In this document: piece by piece, positions 1-9,500 of the stretch
How positions within the stretch are numbered: the stretch's first letter is position 1
Layout: each line of letters opens with the position of its first letter
Notes under the pieces: model-generated
Told to the model about the DNA's origin: nothing
Seen by the model: the letters and a program-made list of their open reading frames with translations, nothing else
The model's database searches: none
Assembly (NCBI GenBank): GCA_003247575.1
Contig: QJZC01000042.1
Coordinates: forward strand, 1 to 55,114
Direction: 5' to 3'
Length of the DNA stretch: 55,114 nt
Source of the DNA: Pseudomonadota bacterium
GTDB lineage: Bacteria > Myxococcota_A > UBA9160 > SZUA-336
Position numbers and translations under genes: made by a program

Positions 1-1
1 G

Positions 2-2686
2 GACTCGATCGCTCAACAGTGGCTCGCGGAAAGCGACTCCGAATTCGCCCGCTGGAGCGAGCGAGTCACACGTGAGCTGGGCTCTTCCTTGGCGCCCCTC
101 GTCGACCTCGTCCCCGACCTGGGCTTCGTCGTCGGCGACGTGCCGCAGCCGACCGGGGCGGCGACCAGCAGGGAATCTCGGACCCTCCTGACCTTGGCGG
201 TCGTGCACTTCCTACGTAGCGTCGCCGAGGGGGCCCCCCCGCTGGTGCTGGTCCTGGACGACCTACAGTGGTCGGACCCGGGCAGCTACGCTCTGATCGC
301 AGCGCTCCTCGCCGAGCTGAAGGACTGTCCGATCCTCGTGATTCCCACACTCCGCCCCGACGAGGCCGCCGCAGGGGACGCCCTCGCGAGGATCGACGTC
401 CTGTCGAGGCTCAGAGGGGACGCCGACCTGGCGGGAGTCCGACTCGAGTGCCTCGAGCTCGAGCCACTCGACCATGCGGATGTCGCTCGAGTACTCTCGC
501 GAACCCTCGGCCGCAGCCTCGAGGACGTCTCGCTCCTGGCCAGTCGAGCGCAAGAGAAGACAGGCGGAATCCCGCTGCTCGTCGAGCAGTTCATCACGCA
601 TCTGCACGCCGAGGGGAGCTTGTGGTTCGAGTTCGCTCGAGGCTGGGACTGGGACGACGCCGCCGCCGCGTCCGCCCATATCCCCGAGGGGGCCGTGGGC
701 CTGATGCTGGCCAAGCTGGAGCGGCTTGCACCCGACACACGCGAGCTGCTGTCGCTAGCGAGCTGTGTCGCCGACGAGTTCTCGGTCGAGTCCCTGGCAA
801 ACCGGACGACGACGCCTCGGGATCCGCTTCAGCGCGGGCTGTGGCAGCTGTGCGAGGAGGGTCTCGTGGTTCCCTGCGCTCACGGGTACCGTTTCGCGCA
901 CGATCGCATTCGCGAAGCGGCCCAGCAGCGGCTCTCGGTCAGCGATCGCGAGCGGCTCCACGCTACTGCAGCGGAGCGACTGCTCGAGGCGACTACCCCT
1001 GAGCAACGTCCGCTGCGTGCACTCGAGATCGCAGATCACATGCAGCTCGCAGGTGATCGACTCGGTGCCTCTGTGCAGGAGCGTGCCACCGAGCTCTACC
1101 TCGAGGCGGCCTCTCGATCCCTTCACACGGGTGCACCGGAGACCGCGCTCCGATTCTGCCGGAGTGCCTACACTCGAAGCAGCGACTCGGACTGGGTCGA
1201 GGCTCCCGCGCGCACCTTCGAGTGCGCGCTCAAGTACTCTGACTGCGCCTTCCAAGCGAGCCGATTCGACTTGGCGCTCGAGCTGGCCGACGAGCTCGAA
1301 CGTCGCCCACTCAGCGCGCTCCAACGAGCGAGAGTGGCGGCGCTACGCATTCCACTCGAGTTCACGCAAGCCACGGACTCGAATCTCCTGCTGAAGCGAA
1401 TAGTCGCGACGTTTCGGAGCTTCGGCATCCGTTGGCCTGCTCGACCCTCCCGTCTACGCGAGCTCTGGGAATTCCTGCGGACCGACTGGGCACTTCGCGG
1501 CCCGCTCGATGAGCGTGGATTCATTCCTGCCAGCCGAGAGAACGCAACCTGGATCCCCGCGGTGACCGTGCTCTCGGCGAGCGGCCCCGCCCTGGCGCAC
1601 CTGCGGCCGGAGCTGGTTCGCATGACCACGGCCTACTGCATCCGGCAGTTCCGCATCCACGGATACCTCGACTCGCCGGCGCTCGCACTCGCCGCCTACG
1701 CAGCCTCGCGGCGATCGGCCGTCGGAGCAGGACACGTGTGCAATCGCTATGCGCGGGCGGCCGAGCACTGGTGCCAGACCTCGCCCGACGCGCTGACGTC
1801 CGCACGCGCCCAGCACACCCTGCACGCGGTGGTCGATCCCTGGACGCGACCACGGCGCGAGCTGCTGCCGGCTTGCGCCGAGCTCGTGGACCGTGCGCTC
1901 TCGCTGGGAAGCGTGGAGTTCGCCTGTACCGTCAGCCGGCACTACGCGCTGTCGTCCGCGCTCGTGGGAGAGCCGCTCGCACGCGTCGAAGAACGTTATC
2001 TTGCCTCCAACCGATACGGCATCCGCACCGGATGCACAGCGTGGAAGCTCGCGCTGGAGCTCCTGCGTGGAGACCGGGACCCGCACACGATCTCGAACCT
2101 GCGCGACTCCGAAGCACTCCGCACACCACAACGGCGCTGGACCCCCTTGCTCGCGATGGCTCTCTGCATCGCGGAGGCGCATGACGTGTTGCTCGCCGAA
2201 GGACTCTGCACGTCGCTCTCGAGCGTGCTCGTGCGCAATCGGGTCTCGATCCCATACGATCTCGACCACCTCTTCTACCACGGCCTCTCCTGTGGAAGCC
2301 TGGCCGCACGAAGCGGGGCACCACGCGCATCGCTGCGACGTGAGCTCCGGCGCAGCATCCGGCATCTGCGCAGCGCCGCCGGCGCCGGCAAGGACTTCGA
2401 GCACATGTATCTCGGGTTGGTCGCAGAGGCGGCCCGGCTCGCCGGGAGCAGCGAACTGGCTCGCAGGCGATACACCCTGTCCGCCCAGCTGGCTCACAAG
2501 AGCGGCTACGTGCAGCACGAGGCGCTGCTTCACGAGCGCCATGCGAGCTTGCTGCTCGAGGAGCGGCGCCGCACCGAGGCGGCTTCGCTCTTGCGGCGCG
2601 CTCTGGCCCTCTACACGCAGTGGGGCGCGCGTTCCAAGATGCAAAGCGTCCAGAGCCTGCTCGATTCGACGGACGCAGGACACTAG
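2..2686 (+). CDS. Large AAA-type ATPase/TPR-like signalling protein, 5'-truncated by the window edge
   Basis: The frame is open from base 2 with no stop, and residues before the first possible TTG (base 89) still align with its paralog at 6599-10480, so the gene begins left of the window. The visible part starts after the expected Walker A. It contains a Walker B-like VLVLDDLQWSD (encoded near bases 245-280), typical of the STAND/AAA ATPase module fused to Ser/Thr kinases (PknK-like predicted ATPases). A long helical, TPR-like C-terminal region follows. The paralog shares landmarks such as RTDW.LRGPLDER, LALAAYAA and PRRELLP. Whether a kinase domain lies upstream cannot be seen. Role inferred: cytoplasmic signalling or scaffold ATPase; substrate unknown. 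Confidence 0.85.
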   Translation, partial: DSIAQQWLAESDSEFARWSERVTRELGSSLAPLVDLVPDLGFVVGDVPQPTGAATSRESRTLLTLAVVHFLRSVAEGAPPLVLVLDDLQWSDPGSYALIAALLAELKDCPILVIPTLRPDEAAAGDALARIDVLSRLRGDADLAGVRLECLELEPLDHADVARVLSRTLGRSLEDVSLLASRAQEKTGGIPLLVEQFITHLHAEGSLWFEFARGWDWDDAAAASAHIPEGAVGLMLAKLERLAPDTRELLSLASCVADEFSVESLANRTTTPRDPLQRGLWQLCEEGLVVPCAHGYRFAHDRIREAAQQRLSVSDRERLHATAAERLLEATTPEQRPLRALEIADHMQLAGDRLGASVQERATELYLEAASRSLHTGAPETALRFCRSAYTRSSDSDWVEAPARTFECALKYSDCAFQASRFDLALELADELERRPLSALQRARVAALRIPLEFTQATDSNLLLKRIVATFRSFGIRWPARPSRLRELWEFLRTDWALRGPLDERGFIPASRENATWIPAVTVLSASGPALAHLRPELVRMTTAYCIRQFRIHGYLDSPALALAAYAASRRSAVGAGHVCNRYARAAEHWCQTSPDALTSARAQHTLHAVVDPWTRPRRELLPACAELVDRALSLGSVEFACTVSRHYALSSALVGEPLARVEERYLASNRYGIRTGCTAWKLALELLRGDRDPHTISNLRDSEALRTPQRRWTPLLAMALCIAEAHDVLLAEGLCTSLSSVLVRNRVSIPYDLDHLFYHGLSCGSLAARSGAPRASLRRELRRSIRHLRSAAGAGKDFEHMYLGLVAEAARLAGSSELARRRYTLSAQLAHKSGYVQHEALLHERHASLLLEERRRTEAASLLRRALALYTQWGARSKMQSVQSLLDSTDAGH

Positions 2687-2857
2687 CGGCCACGCGCCAC
2701 GAATCAGACGAATCCAGCCCGATGACCCAACCGGTCACCAGGGGCTCGATGCGCATACTGCCGGGGAATTGCCGGGCCGTACCCCCCAGAGACCCGTTCG
2801 CAGCCCGCTCGGAAGCCACCTCTTGCGCACCGGCCACGAGCCTCCCGCGAGGATCTG

Positions 2858-2863
2858 TATACT
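2858..2863 (+). promoter_or_regulatory. Possible -10 element (TATACT)
   Basis: TATACT preceded by TG sits in otherwise GC-rich intergenic DNA about 65 bases before the start of the secreted protein gene. No convincing -35 hexamer is visible at the usual distance, so this is only a plausible sigma-70 type -10 box. Confidence 0.35.
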
Positions 2864-2928
2864 GCCTCGGCGACCCAGTGGACTCCGCGCGAGCTCACCG
2901 CGCACTCGATCGCTTCAAGGAGACTCTC

Positions 2929-3873
2929 ATGCGCCGACTCCATGCCCTACTCGTCACCCTGCTCCTGCTGCTAGGGTTCGGCGCCGCTTCGAGCGCTGTC
3001 GCCGATGAGCCGATGAGAGTGCCCGGCACCCACGTTTCCATCGTCCCACCCGCCAGGTTCACTCTGTCCAAGCGCTTCCAGGGCTTGCAGGACGAGCAGC
3101 GTGCGGCCTCGATCACGGTGAGCGAGATTCCGCAATCCCTCGAGGCTCTGCTCTCGGGACTGACGGCGGAAGAGCTGAAGCCACGCGGGATGGTTCTGCG
3201 TGAGAGCAAGGCACAGAAGTTTGGAGCCCGCGAGGGTCGCCTCGTACGCGTCGAACAGAGCATGCGCGGGGCACTCTACGAAAAGTGGATGGCGCTGGTC
3301 GGGAACGAGCAGGAGTCGGCGCTGATCGTCGCCACCTATCCCGTAGCCCTGTCCGAAGACCTGCGCGAGGATGTGCGGTCGGCCGTCCTGACGACCACCT
3401 GGGAGCCCGAGCTCGAGCTGGGTCGATTCGATGGCCTGCCCTTCCAGATCCGAGAGCCCAAGCAGCTCCGTATCATCAATCGCTACCACACGTTGCTCAC
3501 ACTCAGTACGCCGGGCACCCAGGTTCCTGTGCCCGCGACCCAGCCGAGCCTCGTGGTGGGCGCCTCGTTCGCTCCGATGAGCGGCGGCAGCCTCGAAGAG
3601 TTCGCGCGCTCGCGCCTGGAGCAGACGCCCCAGATCGGCTCGCTCGAAAAGATCGAAGGCACGACCCTCGAGGTCGGCGGGCGTCCCGCATTCGAACTCG
3701 TCGCGAAAGGGAAGTACGCAGAATCGGAGGCTCCGGTAGGTGTCTACCAAGTCATCGTGGCGGATGGCATGGACTACACGATCGTGCAGGGGGCGGCGCC
3801 CGCCGATCAGTTCGAGACTTTCTTGCCCGAGTTCCGATCAGTGACGGAGTCACTCGACTTCGCGTCCAAGTAG
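2929..3873 (+). CDS. Secreted protein of unknown function
   Basis: The ATG at 2929 is chosen because AAGGAG (2917-2922) lies six bases upstream and it opens a clean Sec signal peptide: MRRLH, a leucine-rich core, then ASSAVADEP with likely cleavage after ALA-type residues near position 26. The 314-residue product is soluble after cleavage and has no membrane segment. I do not recognise the family. The body appears to hold two similar alpha/beta halves of about 140 residues, each ending in a VTESL or VLTTTWE-like segment, reminiscent of photosystem-associated or lipoprotein-like folds; this is weak. Its 3' end overlaps the end of convergent modC by 67 bases. Function unknown. Confidence 0.8.
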   Translation: MRRLHALLVTLLLLLGFGAASSAVADEPMRVPGTHVSIVPPARFTLSKRFQGLQDEQRAASITVSEIPQSLEALLSGLTAEELKPRGMVLRESKAQKFGAREGRLVRVEQSMRGALYEKWMALVGNEQESALIVATYPVALSEDLREDVRSAVLTTTWEPELELGRFDGLPFQIREPKQLRIINRYHTLLTLSTPGTQVPVPATQPSLVVGASFAPMSGGSLEEFARSRLEQTPQIGSLEKIEGTTLEVGGRPAFELVAKGKYAESEAPVGVYQVIVADGMDYTIVQGAAPADQFETFLPEFRSVTESLDFASK

Positions 3874-4991
3874 CCAGCCTGCCCGCTGACCCAACTGACG
3901 GTAGAAGCCGCCTTGATCTGCGCGTGGACAGCCTGTCCGACCTCGATCCCGAGCGTACGTGCAGAGCGAGCAGTAATGCGAGCGAGCAGACGGACGGTAT
4001 CGGGCGCCGTGCCCAGCTCGAGCGCGACGTTGACCTGACCGCGCTTCAGATGCTCGAGGTCTACGATCGTGGCCGGCAGCACATTCAGAATCGTGCTTCG
4101 CATCGGTCTCTCGAACGCGAGACTCACGTCCTGCGCCGCGACTCGGACTCGCAGTCCCGCCCCGAGCTCGCCGATTCGTCCGGGGATGAGTAGCTCGCCG
4201 GCCGCACTCTCGAGGATCGTCACGTCGTCGGTCGCATCGAATGCGGCTACGCGCGCCTCGAGCACGGTCCCTGCGAAGGCACCGCGCGCAATGGGACCGC
4301 GGGGATCCGCGAGCAGCGACGTCAAGGACCCGCTCGCAGCCACTCGCCCCCGCTCGAGCAGCACGAGGTGGTGCGCCAGGCGCTCGACCTCGTCGATCGC
4401 GTGCGTCACATAGACCATCGGAATCCCCAGTACCCCCTGGACCGCTTCGAGATAGGCAAGAATCTCGTCCCTGGCTGCCTGGTCGAGCGCCGAGAGAGGC
4501 TCGTCCAGGAGCAGGATGCGCGGTTGGGTCAGCAAGGCACGCCCGAGCGCCACCCGCTGACGCTCCCCTCCCGACAGGCGCCGCGGCAGCCGGTCCAGCA
4601 GCTGCGAGATACCGAGCAGCTCGATGACGTCGTCCGGTCGGATACTCTCGCGAGCGACGCGCAAAGCCCTGCGATAGCCGAACATCAGGTTCCCGCGCAC
4701 GGATAGATGCGGAAACAGGCTGGGTTCCTGGAACACGTAACCGATGGGGCGCTGATTCGCAGGACGGTGAACTCCCGAGGACGCATCCTCCCAGAGCTCG
4801 TCGCCAACGCGCAACTGGCCGCGCAGTGGAGCCAGACCCGCAAGACAGCGGAGCAGCAACGTCTTGCCGGCACCCGACGGACCGAACAACGCAGTCACCC
4901 CCTGAAGCGGAATCTCGAACTCTGCGCAGAGCTCGAAGGAGCCGATCCTACCCGAGTAGCTCGCGCGGAGCGTGCGCGCGGCGGAGCTCAT
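3807..4991 (-). CDS. modC: Molybdate ABC transporter ATP-binding protein ModC
   Basis: This is the ATPase that powers molybdate (or tungstate) import. Walker A GPSGAGKT is at residues 37-44, the Q-loop is in [13 protein letters not shown], the signature LSGGERQR starts at 139, Walker B ILLLDEP is at 159-165, and the switch His is in YVTHAIDE. Residues from about 290 form the TOBE-type molybdate-binding domain of ModC. At 394 residues it is slightly long for the family. It overlaps the upstream modB stop by four bases (ATGA), indicating translational coupling in a modABC operon. Its 3' end overlaps the convergent secreted-protein gene by 67 bases. Confidence 0.93.
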   Translation of the reverse strand: MSSAARTLRASYSGRIGSFELCAEFEIPLQGVTALFGPSGAGKTLLLRCLAGLAPLRGQLRVGDELWEDASSGVHRPANQRPIGYVFQEPSLFPHLSVRGNLMFGYRRALRVARESIRPDDVIELLGISQLLDRLPRRLSGGERQRVALGRALLTQPRILLLDEPLSALDQAARDEILAYLEAVQGVLGIPMVYVTHAIDEVERLAHHLVLLERGRVAASGSLTSLLADPRGPIARGAFAGTVLEARVAAFDATDDVTILESAAGELLIPGRIGELGAGLRVRVAAQDVSLAFERPMRSTILNVLPATIVDLEHLKRGQVNVALELGTAPDTVRLLARITARSARTLGIEVGQAVHAQIKAASTVSWVSGQAGYLDAKSSDSVTDRNSGKKVSN

Positions 4992-5671
4992 GAATCACGC
5001 ATCCGCATGCGCTTCTCGAAGAGCATCAGCGCGAGAATCACCGAGAACGAGAACAGCATCATGCCGGCAGCGAGCAGATGAGCCTGCGCCCATTGCAGTG
5101 ACTCGACATAGTCGTAGATCGCGACCGAGAGAACCCTCGTCTCTCCCGGAATGTTTCCCCCGATCATGAGCACAACGCCGAACTCTCCCACAGTGTGAGC
5201 GAATCCGAGCACGCAAGCCGTCAAGAAGCCTGGACGCGCGAGCGGCACCGCCACGTGCCAGAACGCATCCCAGGGTCCGGCGCGCAAGGTTGCGGCAACC
5301 TCGAGCGGACGTTCTCCGAATGCCTCGAAGGACGTCCGAATCGGCTGAACCACGAAGGGCAGCGAGTACAGAACGGATCCGATGACCAACCCCTCGAACG
5401 TGAATGCCAGCGAACGCGCTCCGTAGAGCGCAGCCACCCAGCCGCCCGGACCCGTCGGGCCGAGCAGCAGCAGCAGATAGAATCCGAGGACCGTCGGCGG
5501 CAGCACGATCGGAAGCGCCACCAGCGCAGCGACCGCCTCCTTCCAACGCGCCTTCGAGCGCGCCAGCCACCACGCGATCGGCGTCCCGACGACGAGGAGC
5601 AAGAGGGTCGTGGTCGATGCGAGTGCGAGGGTCGAACGCAGGGTCCCGAAGAGCTCGACTAGTTCGAACAC
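4988..5671 (-). CDS. modB: Molybdate ABC transporter permease ModB
   Basis: This 227-residue inner-membrane permease has about five transmembrane helices. The binding-protein-dependent transport signature (EAA loop) is visible as [25 protein letters not shown] around residues 125-149, and the N-terminal [19 protein letters not shown] segment is characteristic of ModB. It sits between modA and modC. Its start directly abuts the end of modA (5671/5672) and its stop overlaps the modC start by four bases. It should pair with ModC in a 2:2 importer fed by ModA. Confidence 0.93.
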   Translation of the reverse strand: MFELVELFGTLRSTLALASTTTLLLLVVGTPIAWWLARSKARWKEAVAALVALPIVLPPTVLGFYLLLLLGPTGPGGWVAALYGARSLAFTFEGLVIGSVLYSLPFVVQPIRTSFEAFGERPLEVAATLRAGPWDAFWHVAVPLARPGFLTACVLGFAHTVGEFGVVLMIGGNIPGETRVLSVAIYDYVESLQWAQAHLLAAGMMLFSFSVILALMLFEKRMRMRDS

Positions 5672-6469
5672 TCAGGGCTCGCCTTGCTTCCAGAGTTCAT
5701 ACCCATGATGCTCGATCATGGCGCGGGCGCTCGGCTGCTTCAAGAACTCTACGAAAGCCCGCGCCGCCTCGGAGTCGCTCGCCTCGTCCAGCAGGACCCC
5801 GTCCTGGCGTAGAGGTGAGTGCAGCGAAGCGGGAACCAGCCAGCGAGACCCCGAGTCATCCGCTTCGATCGTCTGCGCCAGCGCCACGAAACCGAGATCG
5901 GCGCTCTGCGCATAAACGAACTGATAGGTCTGCGCGATGTTGGTGCCACGCACCAGGCGAGATTCGACCGAACCCAGAACACCGAGTGCGCGCAGGACCT
6001 CGATCGCGGCTACACCGTAGGGCGCGGTCTCGGGATTCGCGATGGCGACCTTCGAGAACACTCCGCTGCGCAAGGTCTCCGGACCGCGCACGAGCGCGGG
6101 ATCACGGCTGAAAAGCACGAGACGGCCCACCGCGTAAGTGAAGACCTGGTCCGGTCGCGCTAGGGACCGCTCGACGAGCCGCGCTGGCCGCTCGCGATCT
6201 GCAGCGAGAAACACTTCGAAGGGGGCGCCCCGCACGATCTGGGTGAAGAGCTGTCCGGTGGATCCGAAGCTCAGCACCGCGCGGTGACCGGTGGCCTTCT
6301 CGAAAGCCGTGGCGATCTGCTTCGCGGCGCGCGTGAAGTTGGCTGCGACCGCCACACGAACGTCGTCCGCCAAACAGGGAGACGCAAAGCAGCCACTCAT
6401 CCACAGCACCGCGATGGCTCGACCCGTGCCCTGCCGCAGACCTGAAGCGCGCTGCACGATCCATCTCAT
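5672..6469 (-). CDS. modA: Periplasmic molybdate-binding protein ModA
   Basis: Molybdate-specific solute-binding protein of the mod importer. The ATG at 6469 is preferred because the product then begins MRWIVQRA with a normal basic n-region, a hydrophobic core (AIAVLWMSGCFA) and cleavage before DDVRVAVAANF. A frame-open extension to 6544 would add an Arg-rich stretch before the signal peptide. Family landmarks are VAVAANFTRAAK, FGSTGQLFTQI, GAPFEVFLAAD and the C-terminal region ending in ARAFVEFLKQPSARAMI. It is the first gene of modABC. No molybdenum-cofactor riboswitch or ModE-type palindrome is obvious in the short upstream region. Confidence 0.92.
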   Translation of the reverse strand: MRWIVQRASGLRQGTGRAIAVLWMSGCFASPCLADDVRVAVAANFTRAAKQIATAFEKATGHRAVLSFGSTGQLFTQIVRGAPFEVFLAADRERPARLVERSLARPDQVFTYAVGRLVLFSRDPALVRGPETLRSGVFSKVAIANPETAPYGVAAIEVLRALGVLGSVESRLVRGTNIAQTYQFVYAQSADLGFVALAQTIEADDSGSRWLVPASLHSPLRQDGVLLDEASDSEAARAFVEFLKQPSARAMIEHHGYELWKQGEP

Positions 6470-6598
6470 TCGACGAGTGCCCCCTCTGCGGCGGAACCGG
6501 CGGCAGACACCCGTGAGAGCCACCGACCGCCGGATGTATCTCACGGATCGGAACGTCCGGACAAGTCTCGGCAGGACCAGGGTCCCGCGAGCACAGTC

Positions 6599-9500
6599 CT
6601 AGTCGAGCGAAACCCGTCGGAGCAGCTCCACCTTCCCAGCCGCGCCCCAAGCCTCGTAGCACGAGAGCGCTGCGGCCAGAAACTCCGGCGCCCGCGCGCG
6701 CCCCGACTTCGACTGCATGACCCAGGCGCGTTCGTTCGCCAAGCCAGCATATTGCAGAAAACCGGACTGCTTCAAGCAAGCCGCAGCCTTCTCATAGCGT
6801 GCGAGAGCCACTCTCTCGCCCAAGAAGGCGCGCGCGTACTCGGCCTCGACCAGGGCAGCCAGGTTGACCGCATCGGGACAGTCGCGCGCCCAGGTGCGCA
6901 GCTGCCGCAAGCTACGGCGGACCCTACGCCGCCTCGAGCGCCCGGGGCGCCCCGAAGCGGCCTCGATGCAATCGCTGATGCTGCGCAACACCAGGAAGTT
7001 GCTGATCGCAGGACCGACCGTCTCCTCTCTGGCCACGCGCAGCTCGAGCTCCGCCACGAACGCGGGGAGCTCAGGGTCACGACCGAACAGCTGCAGGCAA
7101 GCTCCCCAGTGGAGCATGTGCACCCACGGCTGATCTTCGCAGCGCATGACCGCGCGGACGCGCGCAGCGATCGAATCCAGCTGGCTGGCGAGGTCTTCCA
7201 CAGCCAGCGGCTGCGCCAGGGCGCCGAACGCATCCGCCCAGATTCCGGCAATCATTCCGATCCCGTGCTCACCTTCCAGTTCGCGAAACCCGGCAACGAC
7301 CTCCTCGAGCGGCTCGGCGATTCCGGCCGCGAAGCTCACCCGGATGAATGCACACTCGCGAGCCTGCTCCAGATCCCCCGCCTCGCGCGCGAGCGTGACG
7401 AGCTCGCGCATCCGGGGTAACAGCTCGCGGCGGGGATTGAGCCACGCCAACACCGCGGTATGAAGCACGATCTCGGCACGCGTACCTTCGGCGCTCGACT
7501 CGGCCCGCTCGATCCAATATCGCGCGGCACGCGCGTACCGATGCATGCCGGACAAGGTGCGTAGAACGACGGCCCGATTCGCCGCGTAGGCTGCCAACGC
7601 GAGGCCCGGCGTACGAATCGCACCATGCCGCAGGTACATGCGCAGAGCATGGATCGATGCGAGCAGGAGCAGGCGCGCACTGTGCGCACGCAGAATGTTG
7701 GTTCCGTACAGGTTCAGCCAGAGTGGAGCCGCCCACGATAGATCGCCCGGGGACCACGGCCGAAACGTCCGTTCGTCCAGGGGACCGCGCAGCAGCCAGT
7801 CCGTGCGGAACAGATCCCAGCGCAGACGCCAACGTGACGGGCACCGCGGCCAACGCACACCGTAGCGCGCGAGCGCACCGAGCAGCTCGTCGATGAGCGT
7901 GTCCACGGGCTCGCCCGCAGCACATCGAATCGATAGCGCCATCCCCGTGACCTGAGCGTCCTTCAAGGGCTCGAGCTGGCGATTCTCCAGTGGCCGTAGC
8001 AGCTCGAGCGCCTGACAGAACTCGTCGCACAGAAAGGCTGCCTCGGCAGCCCCGACATACAGCGAAAAGGCGAACTCCGGATCCCGCTCCCGATCCTCGC
8101 TGCGATACGCCGCGAGCGCTGCTCGGAAGTAGGCCAACGCCGAGACCGGAACGCCCGCTCGCATCGATCGGCGGCCAGCGCGATGGTTGAGGTCTACGAG
8201 GCGCCGGCGATCCCGCTCATCCGAGCTGCACTGCGCGCGATTCAGCTGATCGGCGATCGCGAGCACATTCAGGTCCAGCTCTTCTTCTGGGGTCCGCTCG
8301 AGTAGGGCAAGAGCCACCTTCCGATGTAGCGCAGCGCGCTCGCCGTCATCGAGCAGCGCGAGCACGGCATCGCGGATGCGATCGTGCTGAAATCGAAGGC
8401 CCGTCTCTCCTACGGAAATGAGCCCAGCATCTGCCAACGGATGCAGCAGATCGAGCAGGGCTTCAGCACCCTGATCCGCGGCTCTCTCCAACAGATCCAG
8501 ATCGAACTCGTTGCCGATGCAGCTGGCGACCGCGAGCAGCTCGTGTTGACGTGGCTGCAAGGTCTGGAGCTTGCTCAACACCAACCCGATCGCTCCATCG
8601 GGAATGTCCATCTTCTCGATCTCACGTAGGTCCCAGAGAAAGCGTCCATCGGCTACACGCAGCACCCTCTCGCGATACAGGTGCTCGATGAACTGGCGGA
8701 CCAGGAGCGGATTGCCGACCGTCTTCCGCTGAATGAGCGGCGCCAGTTCCTGCAGGTGTTCTGGATCGAGCTTCAGCGCCGAGGCTAGCAGCTCGAGCGT
8801 CGCCCCTTCGTCCAAGGGCTCGATCGCAAGCTGGAGCTGACAACCAGGGAGCGCCCCGAACTCCGCGGAGACGACCCTCGCCGAGTCGCGGGGCTCCGAA
8901 CCGAACGCCGCATCGACGGGCTCGGACCGAACGCCCGCGAGCATCAAGAGCGGAGTCTCGCTGCGGCCACTCGCCAGCTCTCGCAACAGAGCGCGGCTCC
9001 CCGTATCCGCCCACTGCAGATCGTCGAGCGCGAGCACGACGGGGAACCCGGCCGTAGCACACCCGGCGAACAGTCGCGCAATGACGAGGCCGAGACGTGC
9101 GCGCGTCTCGCGCGGCCCTACTGGAGCAATGGAGTCGACCGTGCCGAGGATCGCCGCGAAGTCGGGCACGAAGTCCACGAGCACTCCAGCCAAGGGGCCG
9201 AGTCGTTCCAGCAAGGAGCGGCGGATTGCGTGCAGACGATCGTCGGGCTCGGCCAACATCTGAAATGCGAGTAGCGCTACGGCCGTCTGAATCGCGCCGT
9301 AGGGGACACCCTGCCGGTACGCGTCGAATTTCCCGCCGACGAAGTATCCTACCCGAGTGGCCACGCGCCGCCGGAGCTCGGCGATGAGAGAGGACTTCCC
9401 AGCTCCCGCCGGCCCCAAAAGCAGTACCAGCTCGGCACGTCCCGCTCGGACGCGCTCGAACGCCGCCAACAGCTGCTGCACTTCGGGTTCGCGACCGAAG

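Noticed and set aside
1454..2683. Long open frame (409 codons) antisense to the left-edge ATPase gene
   Set aside because: It mirrors the strongly supported forward gene, has no recognisable domain, and such shadows are common in GC-rich DNA.
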